Origin: an uncultured Acidimicrobiaceae bacterium
GTDB lineage: Bacteria > Actinomycetota > Acidimicrobiia > Acidimicrobiales > RAAP-2
Direction of reading: 5' to 3'
Length of the DNA stretch: 64,000 nt
Assembly: GCA_903894295.1 (NCBI GenBank)
Contig: CAITPI010000087.1
Span: 1-64,000, forward strand
Notes under the pieces: generated by a model
What the model saw: the letters and a program-made list of their open reading frames with translations, nothing else
The model's database searches: none
What the model was told of the DNA's origin: nothing
Translations under genes and position numbers: made by a program
In this document: positions 52,027-61,079 of the stretch, piece by piece
Numbering within the stretch: position 1 is the first letter of the stretch
Layout of the letters: every line of letters begins with the position of its first letter

Positions 52027-52635
52027 TTGCGTCGCGTGCGCCGGGTTGGCATTGTGGCACCAGTGGACGACACACCGACATCCTCCGAGCCATCGGGCAC
52101 CCCCGGCCGGGACCGGACCGGCCCGGGAATCCGCATGGACCGGGCTCTCGGGCTGCTCATTACCTTCGTCGTGATCTGCTTCGCCTTGCTGGCCGGCCTC
52201 TCGGGTTCGTCGACCTCTTCGACCCAGGCCTCCTCCGGCACCAAAGCTTCCTCGGGATCGTCTGCGACCGGAGGTTCCCACCGGCATCCGACACCGGCGT
52301 CGACCACCACAACCGTGCCGCCGGCCCAGGTGACCGTTCTCGTGGCCAACGGCTCCGGTGTCACCGGAGCCGCCGCCGCCGTGCGCAACCAACTGCAGGA
52401 GTTGGCATGGAACGTGACCGGAGCCGTCAACGCCTCGGCGGTGGTGCCGGCCTCGGAGGTGCTCTACCAAGCCGGCCAGCAGTCCCAGGCGAAGAACATC
52501 GCCACCGACCTGAAACTGCCGGCGTCCACCGTGGCCCCGCTGACGTCGGCGGCTCCGGTCTCGGGGGCCAGTTCCGATGATGTCGTGGTGATCGTCGGCC
52601 CCGAACTGGCCAACAGCGCCAACAACGCCGGATAG
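52027..52635 (+). CDS. membrane-anchored protein with LytR C-terminal domain
   Basis: TM ALGLLITFVVICFALLAGL, Ser/Thr-rich linker, QVTVLVANGSGVTGAAAAVRNQLQELAWNVTGAVNAS. Confidence 0.78.
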   Translation: MRRVRRVGIVAPVDDTPTSSEPSGTPGRDRTGPGIRMDRALGLLITFVVICFALLAGLSGSSTSSTQASSGTKASSGSSATGGSHRHPTPASTTTTVPPAQVTVLVANGSGVTGAAAAVRNQLQELAWNVTGAVNASAVVPASEVLYQAGQQSQAKNIATDLKLPASTVAPLTSAAPVSGASSDDVVVIVGPELANSANNAG

Positions 52636-52653
52636 TCCGGAACCCGGGTCAGG

Positions 52654-53451
52654 ATGGCTGACGACAACGTCCGGGCGGCGATGGCTCCCCTCGTATCCCG
52701 TCGCGATGGACTGGTTGTGCTGCTGGACTTCGACGGGACCCTGTCGGCCATCGTGACCGAACCCGATGCCGCCCGGCTGTGGCCCGGGTTCGGGGACGTA
52801 CTGGCCGGACTGCTGGAGCGTGGCGTCGCCGTCAACGTGATCTCGGGACGGCCGGTGGCGTTCCTTCGCCGGCAACTCGGTGCCCTGGAGCCACTCGGAC
52901 TCGGATTGGTCGGGCTCCATGGACTCGAGGCTTCCGGGGTGGCGGGCCATGGGCACACTGCTGAAGATCTGGCCGGTTGGCGACGGGACGTCTCGGCGAT
53001 GGTCGCAGAACTCCATTCCCGGGTCCCCGACGGCGTCCTGGTCGAAGATAAGGACATCGTGGTGACCGTGCACTGGCGCAAGGTCCCCCACCAGGCGGAC
53101 GACCTGGAAGCACTGGTTTCCGAAATGGCCGGACGGTTCGGGTTCGTGACGCATCCTGGTCGGCTCTCGTGCGAACTTCGGCCTCCGGTGGACCGGGACA
53201 AGGGAACGGTGGTTGAGGCGCTGGCCCTCGGGTACTCCGCCGTCCTTTACGCCGGGGATGATCTCGGCGACCTTCCCGCCTTTGCCGCCATCCACCGGTG
53301 GCGGACGGCGACCGGTGGGACCGGACTGTGCCTGGCGGTCAAAGACGGCGAAAGTGCTCCTGGAGTTCTCGAGGCCGCCGACGTCGTGGTGGATGGTCCG
53401 GGGGGGCTGATGACCGCCTTGCAGACATTGCTCGCCGATCCTCCCGGCTGA
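52654..53451 (+). CDS. otsB: trehalose-6-phosphate phosphatase
   Basis: LVVLLDFDGTLSAIVTEPDAA, VNVISGRPVAFLRRQL, LVGLHGLE, YAGDDLGDLPAF. Confidence 0.92.
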   Translation: MADDNVRAAMAPLVSRRDGLVVLLDFDGTLSAIVTEPDAARLWPGFGDVLAGLLERGVAVNVISGRPVAFLRRQLGALEPLGLGLVGLHGLEASGVAGHGHTAEDLAGWRRDVSAMVAELHSRVPDGVLVEDKDIVVTVHWRKVPHQADDLEALVSEMAGRFGFVTHPGRLSCELRPPVDRDKGTVVEALALGYSAVLYAGDDLGDLPAFAAIHRWRTATGGTGLCLAVKDGESAPGVLEAADVVVDGPGGLMTALQTLLADPPG

Positions 53452-53505
53452 TCACTGGGCGAGGTCTCCGGCCCCACCGGCGCCAGGTTGGCCCGGAACC
53501 CTTTG

Positions 53506-54990
53506 CTACCGGCGCGGCCCGGGAATCCGGGCGGCGACGAGTTGCTCGTCGAGCCAGTCGCGCGGATGGCGGGACCGGATGATGGCATTCAGCGTGTCGT
53601 GGTGGGCCCGTCGTTCGCCGGCCGGCATCACGAGGGCCCGCTGGAGGGCTTCGGCCATGTCCTGGACGTCAAAGGGATCGACAGGGACCACGCCCGGGGC
53701 AAGTTCATCGTAGGCACCGGCTTCCCTCGAGAGCACGAGGACGCCATGGCGTTCGTTGACCAGAGGACCTTCCTTGGCCACGAGGTTCAGTCCGTCCCGG
53801 GTCGGATTGACGAGCAGGACGTCGTAGCGGGTGAGGGCGGCCAGTGACCGCGGGTAGTTGTCGTCGGTCAGCAGTTCGATTGGTCTCCAGTCCTCCCGGC
53901 CGAAACGCTCGTTGATGGCGGCCACGGTGGCCGCCACTTCCTGTTCATACGCCTGGTATTCGACGAGGTCCTGACGGGTCGGATAGGCCATGGCGAGAAA
54001 GACCACCCGGCCATGGTGTTCCGGATGGCGCTCGAGCAGTTCCCCGTAGGCGAGAAAACCCCGGACGAGGTTCTTGGACAGCTCCATGCGGTCGACCCGG
54101 ACAATCACCTTCCGGCCGGGGTCGCCGACGAGGGTGTTGATCGTGGCGAGGGCATCGGCCACGGCCGGCTGTTCGACCGACTCTTCCAGCAGGGCGGGGT
54201 CGGTCGACAGGGGGGAGAGGTAGACCTCGGGTTTGGGAGCATCGGGTCCGAGAAACTCGGCCCGGGCAGCCAGAAAGGCGTTGGCCCAGCGGGCCGAGTG
54301 GAAGCCACAGGCGCCGTAGGAACCGAGCCCCTCGAGCAGTTCGGCGGCGACGCCGCCCGGAAGGGACCGGAGGGCGTCAAGGCCGGCGAACGGCGTATGG
54401 GTGAAGTGGGCGCTGGCGAGGTCGGGGCGAAGTCGACCGAGTTCCCGGCCCATCAGGGCCAGGTGGTAGTCCTGGGCCAGCACCGTTCCCCCCTGGGGGG
54501 CGACGGCCGCCACCGAGTGGGCCATGAGGCGGTTGAACTCCTTGTAGGCAGCCCACGCTCCGGCCCACGTCGCCATGCGCTCCGGATCGTCGTCGGCCGG
54601 GGCCGGGCTTCCCAGATGGTGATGGCAGAACCAGAGGGTGGCGTTCGACACCACGTTGTAGGCCAGGTGGAACAGATCAGGGTCGATGTCGACCAACTCG
54701 ACGGACATGCCTTCGCTCTGCATCAGGCCGGCTTTGGCCGCCGCCCGGTCGGCCGGGCCGAGGGCACAGGCAACCCAGGTGATGCCGGTCCCCACCAGCA
54801 GCGGTCGCAGGCTTCCGGCCAGGCCACCTCCGACCGGGGCGGGCACCAGTTGTCCATCCTCGTACCGGAACGCCAGGGGGCCGCGGTTCGACACCATGAC
54901 CGCCTGGTCGAGCCTCGGGGGGCCTTCCTCCGGACCGGCGACCCTCTTCTCCGGCGTTGCACCGGACCGGCCCGATGACCCGGGCGGCAT
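53506..54990 (-). CDS. otsA: trehalose-6-phosphate synthase (GT20)
   Basis: MVSNRGPLAFRYEDG, VLAQDYHLALMGRELGRLRPDL, VDRMELSKNLVRGFLAYGELLERHPEH, NPTRDGLNLVAKEGPLVN; GAGGAG SD. Confidence 0.92.
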   Translation of the reverse strand: MPPGSSGRSGATPEKRVAGPEEGPPRLDQAVMVSNRGPLAFRYEDGQLVPAPVGGGLAGSLRPLLVGTGITWVACALGPADRAAAKAGLMQSEGMSVELVDIDPDLFHLAYNVVSNATLWFCHHHLGSPAPADDDPERMATWAGAWAAYKEFNRLMAHSVAAVAPQGGTVLAQDYHLALMGRELGRLRPDLASAHFTHTPFAGLDALRSLPGGVAAELLEGLGSYGACGFHSARWANAFLAARAEFLGPDAPKPEVYLSPLSTDPALLEESVEQPAVADALATINTLVGDPGRKVIVRVDRMELSKNLVRGFLAYGELLERHPEHHGRVVFLAMAYPTRQDLVEYQAYEQEVAATVAAINERFGREDWRPIELLTDDNYPRSLAALTRYDVLLVNPTRDGLNLVAKEGPLVNERHGVLVLSREAGAYDELAPGVVPVDPFDVQDMAEALQRALVMPAGERRAHHDTLNAIIRSRHPRDWLDEQLVAARIPGPRR

Positions 54991-55007
54991 GACGGTTGAC
55001 TCCTCGG

Positions 55008-55814
55008 TCACGCCGTCGAGCTCAATCCGGTGTGCATTCCGGCCCGCACGAGGGCCGCCCGCAGGATGTCGGTGGCCTGGGGCCGCAACTGGGAGAGCGG
55101 TCGGTTGCGGTGTTCCCGGACGCCGAGATCGACCTGGGCGACCGTGGAGATGTCGAAGTAGGTGATGACGTCGACCAGCAGGGCGATCTCGACGGCGTAA
55201 CCGTCGGCCAGACCGCACTTCTCCAGCACTGTCCTCGGAGCTGCGGTTTCGCCGGCCAACGGTTGCTCGATGTCGGACAGAACCGGAAACAGCACGTCGA
55301 TCAGTGGCTTGGCCATCAGCTCGGTGACCCGCCCTCCGCCATCGGCCATCCCGTGCAACGGGCGCTGGTAGTAGCCCTTCACCAGATTGAGATTCCCGTC
55401 GACGAGGAGAGGCCCCACCATGGACGTCACGAACTGGATCCCGAAGTTCGTGACGTCGGCATCGCAGTACACGAGCAGGTCGCCGGTCGAGACCCGCAGG
55501 CCGGTCCGCATGGCCTGGCCCTTGCCGCCACCGTGGTCGTCCGAGGGAACCACGGTGGCTCCGGCATGACGGGCCACTTCCCCGGTTCCGTCGTTCGATC
55601 CGTCATCGATGACGAGAATCTCGTCAACGAGCGGTACGCCACCACCGACGGCGGTGAGGGCCGACACGATGATGTCGACGATGGGCCCGATGGTGGCCGC
55701 TTCATTGCGGGCCGGAATGCACACCGAGATGGTGCGGTCACCCTTGAGGGACGCCAGGGTGGAGGGATCGAAACCGTCGGCCGGAAATCGGGTGATGGGA
55801 GTGAGATCGCTCAC
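55008..55814 (-). CDS. gpgS: glucosyl-3-phosphoglycerate synthase-like GT
   Basis: ISVCIPARNEAATIGPIVDII, EILVIDDGSNDGT, YCDADVTNFG, PLAGETAAPRTVLEKCGLADGYAVEIALLVD. Confidence 0.87.
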   Translation of the reverse strand: MSDLTPITRFPADGFDPSTLASLKGDRTISVCIPARNEAATIGPIVDIIVSALTAVGGGVPLVDEILVIDDGSNDGTGEVARHAGATVVPSDDHGGGKGQAMRTGLRVSTGDLLVYCDADVTNFGIQFVTSMVGPLLVDGNLNLVKGYYQRPLHGMADGGGRVTELMAKPLIDVLFPVLSDIEQPLAGETAAPRTVLEKCGLADGYAVEIALLVDVITYFDISTVAQVDLGVREHRNRPLSQLRPQATDILRAALVRAGMHTGLSSTA

Positions 55815-56010
55815 GGGGTCACATTCCGGGGGCCGGACGGACGCCGGGCAGAAGAGTCGGTGGGAGACACGTCCCTATCTTCCCTCATGACGGGGCCTCG
55901 GGGAAACGGCAGCGCTGGCAACCTGCCCGGGCCAGGTGGGACAGGCTCGTGGGTCCGAAAAGTTCCAGGGTGAGGATTGACGGCCTCGTCCCCATCAGCC
56001 ACAATGGATG

Positions 56011-56127
56011 CATCATCCAGAGCAGCTGAGGGACCGGGCCCGAAGACGCTGCGGCAACCAGATCGACTCCGGGCCGTTTCGTGAAGCGGTTCCCCGTCGT
56101 GCCAGGTGCCAATGCCCGAGCGATGAG
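56011..56127 (+). promoter_or_regulatory. SAM-I (S-box)-like riboswitch upstream of thrC-like gene
   Basis: P2 gcagc/gctgc (56022-56026/56048-56052), AGCTGAGGGACCGGGCCCGAAGACGCTGCGGCAACC core, GGTGCCAATGCC (56105-56116), P1 tcatc/gatga (56013-56017/56122-56126). Confidence 0.8.
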
Positions 56128-56135
56128 GAGACGAT

Positions 56136-57389
56136 ATGGATTGTGTTGCCGGTTTGCGCTGTCGTGAATGCGCCCGTACCTACCCAGCCGAGGCGTTGCA
56201 CGTCTGTGACTTCTGCTTCGGACCCCTTGAGGTCACCTACGACTACGAGCGCATCGCTTCGGTGGTGACGCGGGAACGGATCAGTGCAGGGCCCCGCACG
56301 ATCTGGCGATATGCCGACCTGCTGCCGGTGGCCGACGAAGCCCCGGTCAGTCTCGGTGCCGGCTTCACCCCGTTGGTGCGGGCCGACCATCTGGCAGCCG
56401 AACTGGGTCTGCGGGACCTGTGGATCAAGGACGACACAGCCAATCCCACCGGTTCGTTCAAGGACCGGGTGGTCTCGGTGGCCCTGACCAAGGCCCGGCA
56501 GCTGGGGTTCAAGGTGGCCGCCTGTGCCTCGACGGGAAACCTGGCCAACTCGGTGGCGGCCCACGCCGCGCGGGCCGGCATGGACTCGGTGGTGTTGATT
56601 CCCTCCAACCTGGAGACGGCCAAGATCACCATGACCTCCGTCTACGGCGGCCGGGTCATTGCCGTCAACGGCAGTTATGACGACGTCAACCGTCTGTGTG
56701 CCGAGTTGACCAGTGAGCAGCCTTCGTGGGCCTTCGTCAACGTGAACGTGCGCACCTACTACGCCGAAGGTTCGAAGACACTGGCCTTCGAAGTGGCCGA
56801 GCAGCTGGGTTGGCAGACACCCGACCACGTCGTGGTGCCGATCGGATCCGGTAGCCAGCTCACCAAGGTGGCCAAGGGATTCCAGGAGCTCTATGAGGTC
56901 GGTTTGCTGGACGAAGAGCCTTCGGTGAGGATCTCGGGGGCCCAGGCCGCCGGCTGCGCCCCGGTGGCCACGGCGTTCGCAGAAGGCACCGATGCCATCC
57001 GACCGGTGAAGCCCGACACCATCGCCAAGTCGCTGGCCATCGGCAATCCGGCCGACGGCTGGTATGCGCTCGACACCATCCGCAAGTCCTCTGGCGCCTG
57101 CGCCGCGGTGACCGATGCCGAGGTCATCGAGGGCATCCGGCTTCTGGCCCGCACGGAAGGAATCTTCGCCGAGACGGCCGGTGGAGTGACCATCGCCACG
57201 CTGGCCAAGCTGGTGGCGGAGGGCGTCATCTCTCCCGACGAGCGGGTGGTGGCCATGGTCACCGGCCACGGCCTGAAAACGGTGGAAGCACTGGCCACGT
57301 CGGTCGGCCCCACCGCCACCATCGATCCCACGCTGGAGGCGTTCGAGGCAGCATTGGCTTCTGACGACCTGTTGGCCCGTTCCGCCTAG
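56136..57389 (+). CDS. thrC: threonine synthase-like PLP enzyme with N-terminal zinc ribbon
   Basis: LRCRECARTYPAEALHVCDFCFGPLEVTYDY; LWIKDDTANPTGSFKDRVVSVALTKARQLG (PLP Lys), VVPIGSGSQLTK; GAGGAG SD. Confidence 0.88.
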   Translation: MDCVAGLRCRECARTYPAEALHVCDFCFGPLEVTYDYERIASVVTRERISAGPRTIWRYADLLPVADEAPVSLGAGFTPLVRADHLAAELGLRDLWIKDDTANPTGSFKDRVVSVALTKARQLGFKVAACASTGNLANSVAAHAARAGMDSVVLIPSNLETAKITMTSVYGGRVIAVNGSYDDVNRLCAELTSEQPSWAFVNVNVRTYYAEGSKTLAFEVAEQLGWQTPDHVVVPIGSGSQLTKVAKGFQELYEVGLLDEEPSVRISGAQAAGCAPVATAFAEGTDAIRPVKPDTIAKSLAIGNPADGWYALDTIRKSSGACAAVTDAEVIEGIRLLARTEGIFAETAGGVTIATLAKLVAEGVISPDERVVAMVTGHGLKTVEALATSVGPTATIDPTLEAFEAALASDDLLARSA

Positions 57390-57400
57390 GAGGCGTTTTC

Positions 57401-57673
57401 ATGATCACCATCCGAGTCCCGACCCAGTTGCGCGCCCTGACCGGTGGTTCCGGCACCGTCGAAGTGGAGGGTTCCACCGTGGGTGAGGCCCTGAAGGCTC
57501 TGGACGCCGCCCATGCCGGGTTCGCCGAACGGCTGTTTGACGATGCGGGTGAGCTGCGTCGGTTTGTGAACATCTTCATCGACGACGAGGATGTGCGGTT
57601 TCTGGACGGGTTGGCCACGCCGGTTGTCGCCGGCCAGACCCTCTCCATCGTCCCGGCCGTCGCCGGGGGCTGA
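57401..57673 (+). CDS. ThiS/MoaD-family sulfur carrier protein (C-terminal GG)
   Basis: MITIRVPTQLRALTGGSGTVEVEGSTVGEALKALDAAHAGF...GLATPVVAGQTLSIVPAVAGG*. Confidence 0.9.
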   Translation: MITIRVPTQLRALTGGSGTVEVEGSTVGEALKALDAAHAGFAERLFDDAGELRRFVNIFIDDEDVRFLDGLATPVVAGQTLSIVPAVAGG

Positions 57674-57697
57674 GACCTTCCCGGATTTCCCGACGAC

Positions 57698-57719
57698 CCC
57701 CGGTCAATGGTGACCGGGG
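57698..57719. terminator. bidirectional hairpin between convergent ThiS and TetR genes
   Basis: ccccggtca / tgaccgggg, 9-bp stem with 4-nt loop. Confidence 0.6.
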
Positions 57720-57761
57720 CTCCGGGGAGTGGGTGATACCCCCAGGACTTCCGGTGCCGAG

Positions 57762-58397
57762 CTAGGCGCCGAGGCCGTGGACGATGAAATCGGTGAGCAG
57801 GCCGACGGTTGTTGACCGCTCGGCCGGCAGAGGTTCGGCGGCCCGCACCGCCATGGCGCCGTAGATCTGCTGGCCGATGAGCGAGGTCGCCAGATCCGGG
57901 TCCATGGGACGGAAGATGCCCTGGGTCATTCCCTCTTCACACAACCCCCGCAGGAGCCGGGCGATGTTGAGGCCGATGGTGGCCAGTTCCTGTCGAATGG
58001 CGTCACCGCCCCGCCCGCTCGCCTCCTGGGTGACGAGCGCCATCCGGATGAAGGCCGGGGCGTCGTCCACCCGAGCCAACATTTCGTCGATGAGCAGACG
58101 GAGGCGCCCGGTGATGTCGGGCTCGCTCTCCCACGAGGCGGCCACGGCCGCCACCAGGTGACTGTGCAGACTCTCCAGGCAGGCCCGAACCAGTTCGTCC
58201 CGGTTGGCGAAGTAGACGTACACGGTGGAACGCGCGACCCCGGCCCGGGAGGCGATCTCGTCCATCGAGACGTCGATCGATCCCCGTTCCCCGAAGAGCT
58301 GGCGGGCCACGTCAATGACCTGTTCCCGTCGGAAGTCCCGGATGACGCCCTTCAGGCGGTCCTTGGAGTTCTCGGTCCCGGACGGGGAAGTGGCCAC
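57762..58397 (-). CDS. TetR/AcrR-family regulator
   Basis: FRREQVIDVARQLFGERGSIDVSMDEIASRAGVARSTVYVYFANRDELVRA. Confidence 0.92.
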   Translation of the reverse strand: MATSPSGTENSKDRLKGVIRDFRREQVIDVARQLFGERGSIDVSMDEIASRAGVARSTVYVYFANRDELVRACLESLHSHLVAAVAASWESEPDITGRLRLLIDEMLARVDDAPAFIRMALVTQEASGRGGDAIRQELATIGLNIARLLRGLCEEGMTQGIFRPMDPDLATSLIGQQIYGAMAVRAAEPLPAERSTTVGLLTDFIVHGLGA

Positions 58398-58405
58398 CGG
58401 GACGC

Positions 58406-59656
58406 CTAGGGGTTGACGCGGGGGCCGGCCGGGAAGGCGATCGGCAGGTGCTTCACACCGGAGATGAACGGTGACTGGAGCCGCTGGGCCGGCCCGGCCT
58501 GTTCCATTTCGGCCATCCGGTCGAGCAGGTGCTCGAACATCACCTTGATCTCGAGGCGGGCCAGGTTGGCGCCCAGACAGAAGTGGGGTCCGCCTCCGCC
58601 GAAGGCGATGTGGGGATTGGGGTTCCGGGTGATGTCGAAGGTCTGGGGGTCGGTGAAGACGGACTCATCCCGGTTGGCCGAGATGTGGTAGAAGACGACC
58701 TTGGTGTCGGGCTCGATTTTCTGGCCTTCGATCTCGATGGTGGATGTGGTCTGGCGGCGGAAGTTCATCACCGGGGTGACGAAGCGGAGCATCTCCTCGA
58801 CGGCCGAAGGCAGCAGGGAGCGGTCGTTCTTCAGCAGTTCCCACTGGTCGGGAAACTGGAAGAAGGTGTTCATGGCGCCCGAGATCAGGTTGCGGGTGGT
58901 TTCGTTGCCGGCCACCGTCAACAGCAGAAAGAACAGTTCCAGCTCGAACGAACTCAGTTGCTCGCCCTCGATTTCAACCTGGGTCAGGACGCTCATCAGG
59001 TCTTCGTGCGGGTCCATCCGCTTCACTTCGAACAGTTGTGAGGCGTAGGCGTAGAGCTCCATCGAGGCCATCTGGGCCACTTCGCCCGTCGTCTGGTACT
59101 CGGGGTCCTGGCTGCCGATCATCCGGTTCGACCAGTCGAACATCTTGTGCCGGTCCTCGTTGGGAACACCCAGCAGCTCGGCGATGACCACCAGGGGAAG
59201 TTCGGCGGCGATGTCGGTCACAAAGTCGGCCGAACCCTGCTCGATCACCTGGTCGATGATGTGGTCGGTGGCGGCGTGGATCCTCTCGTGCAGTTGGTTG
59301 ACGATCCGGGGGGTGAATCCCTTGTTGACGAGACGCCGGTAGCGGGTGTGGAGCGGAGGATCCATGTTCAGCATGATCAGTTGCTGCTGGGCCAGGTCGT
59401 CCTGGCTCATCTCCCACAGGTAGGTCGCCCTGGCGTGCGACGAGAAGTGCTCGAAGTCCCGGTTGACCTGGGTGCAGCTCTTGTGCGAGGTGACCGCCCA
59501 AAAGCCGGGTCCGTCACTCTCTTCCTGCCACCACACGGGAGCGTTCTGACGAAGATAGGCAAACCATTCGTGGGGAACGTGGTCGCCGAAGATGACGGGG
59601 TCGGTGAGATCGATGGACCCCGGATCGACGTTGCTGACATCAAGTGAGGCGGTCAT
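58406..59656 (-). CDS. cytochrome P450
   Basis: LLTVAGNETTRNLISGAM I-helix, FGGGGPHFCLGANLARLE heme-Cys motif, ExxR in VEEMLRF. Confidence 0.95.
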   Translation of the reverse strand: MTASLDVSNVDPGSIDLTDPVIFGDHVPHEWFAYLRQNAPVWWQEESDGPGFWAVTSHKSCTQVNRDFEHFSSHARATYLWEMSQDDLAQQQLIMLNMDPPLHTRYRRLVNKGFTPRIVNQLHERIHAATDHIIDQVIEQGSADFVTDIAAELPLVVIAELLGVPNEDRHKMFDWSNRMIGSQDPEYQTTGEVAQMASMELYAYASQLFEVKRMDPHEDLMSVLTQVEIEGEQLSSFELELFFLLLTVAGNETTRNLISGAMNTFFQFPDQWELLKNDRSLLPSAVEEMLRFVTPVMNFRRQTTSTIEIEGQKIEPDTKVVFYHISANRDESVFTDPQTFDITRNPNPHIAFGGGGPHFCLGANLARLEIKVMFEHLLDRMAEMEQAGPAQRLQSPFISGVKHLPIAFPAGPRVNP

Positions 59657-59678
59657 GTCGGATGCCCTTTCCGTCAAA

Positions 59679-59695
59679 TCGGACAATGTGTCCGA
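59679..59695. promoter_or_regulatory. perfect dyad TCGGACA-ATG-TGTCCGA, candidate TetR operator in P450 promoter
   Basis: 7-3-7 perfect inverted repeat 23 bp upstream of the P450 start codon. Confidence 0.65.
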
Positions 59696-59793
59696 CAGCC
59701 GAAGGGTAGGCCGGGCGACCCTCCGTGTCAATGCTGGCCCGGTCGTCCGCACCGCCGGAATCCGGACCGGGAGGAGATGCGGTCAGCGGCGGA

Positions 59794-60159
59794 CTAGGCG
59801 CTCCAGTCCACCTCGCCGTCGATGACCACGATCGGCTCCTCGGTCAGCACCATGTCGAGATGGTCGAGATCGAGGAACTTGGCGATGTCGTCCATCATGG
59901 CCGGGAAGTCCGCCTCGCCCATGTGGGCGTAGTACGCCTCCATCGAGGGAAACCACTGGACGGTGACGCCGTCATAGCCGGAACGGTCCTGGTCGTCCCG
60001 GTAGGAGTCAAGGGGCCGGGGGTTTTGCTCGTATCGGATGACGTAGTTGGCCGCGGTCGATCCGGCGATCAGCGGGCCGTGGTGGTTGCGCCAGTACTCC
60101 TGGAACTCGGCGGGCGTCATGCCTTCCTTCCGCTTGAGCAGGCAGGTCAGTTTGATCAC
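59794..60159 (-). CDS. EthD-domain / dimeric alpha-beta barrel protein
   Basis: IKLTCLLKRKEGMTPAEFQEYWRNHHGPLIAG; GTG start with AAGGAGG. Confidence 0.88.
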   Translation of the reverse strand: MIKLTCLLKRKEGMTPAEFQEYWRNHHGPLIAGSTAANYVIRYEQNPRPLDSYRDDQDRSGYDGVTVQWFPSMEAYYAHMGEADFPAMMDDIAKFLDLDHLDMVLTEEPIVVIDGEVDWSA

Positions 60160-60353
60160 GTAGGGCCTCCTTCGTCGTGGTGTTCGACCGGATGTCAACC
60201 GGATGTGGACCGGTGGTGGCCGGACCGGTGGGCAGTCATCCAGCGCTCCACCACTTTGTCACGGGCTCCGGTGGTCCGTCGCAACGGCCCGGGGCGAGGA
60301 GGGACGAGAATCCGGCTTGGCCCGGGGCGGGGCGTTTCGGGTACCGTCTGGCC

Positions 60354-61079
60354 GTGCCTTTCGTTGATGCGCCAAGGCCCGTGACGCCGGCGGGGCGCTC
60401 TTCGTGGCCACAACTCCGCCACCGCCTGGTCAACCGGGCCATCCACGGTGCCCGCAGGTGGATTGTGCGGCATGGAGCCACCGGTCCCGACGACGATCTG
60501 GGCCGGGGCTTTGGCCGTTTCGGATCCGGGAGCTGTCTCGCCTTTCCGACGGGTGCCATCTTCGGTGAGCGGTGGATCCACATCGGGAACGACACCCTGA
60601 TCGGCCCCAATGTCTGTCTGTCGGCGGGCATGGTCCCCGGCCAGGAGATGGTGACCGATCCGGTCCTTCGGATCGGGGACCGGACCATGATCGGCCGGGG
60701 CAGCCACATCGTGAGCCACTTCAGCATCGACATCGGGGATGACATTCAGACCGGCCCGTACGTCTACATCACCGACCAGAACCATGGGTACGAGAATCCG
60801 GCGGAACCGGTGCACGTCCAGTGGCCCCACGACGTTCCGGTGAAGATCGGTTCGGGCAGCTGGATCGGGACCGGTGTGGTGATCCTGCCCGGCACCGAAC
60901 TCGGCCGCAATGTGGTGGTGGCCGCCGGTGCCGTGGTCCGGGGCAAGTTCCCTGACCACTGTGTGATCGCCGGTGTTCCGGCCAAGATGGTGCGCCGCTA
61001 CGTCGAAGGCGAAGGTTGGGTGTCCGGACCGGCCGTGGCCGGATCATCGGACGACATCGACGGGAAACCCAGCCGGTAG
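60354..61079 (+). CDS. left-handed beta-helix (hexapeptide) acyltransferase
   Basis: IHIGNDTLIGPNVCLSAG, IGDRTMIGRGSHIVSH, YITDQNHGY, VPVKIGSGSWIGTGVVILPGTELGRNVVVAAGAVVRG, CVIAGVPAKMVRRY. Confidence 0.88.
   Translation: MPFVDAPRPVTPAGRSSWPQLRHRLVNRAIHGARRWIVRHGATGPDDDLGRGFGRFGSGSCLAFPTGAIFGERWIHIGNDTLIGPNVCLSAGMVPGQEMVTDPVLRIGDRTMIGRGSHIVSHFSIDIGDDIQTGPYVYITDQNHGYENPAEPVHVQWPHDVPVKIGSGSWIGTGVVILPGTELGRNVVVAAGAVVRGKFPDHCVIAGVPAKMVRRYVEGEGWVSGPAVAGSSDDIDGKPSR

Noticed and set aside
51748-53295. 515-aa minus-strand ORF
   Set aside because: Runs through the tRNA-Thr(TGT) and opposite the LytR_C and otsB genes; not a plausible protein.
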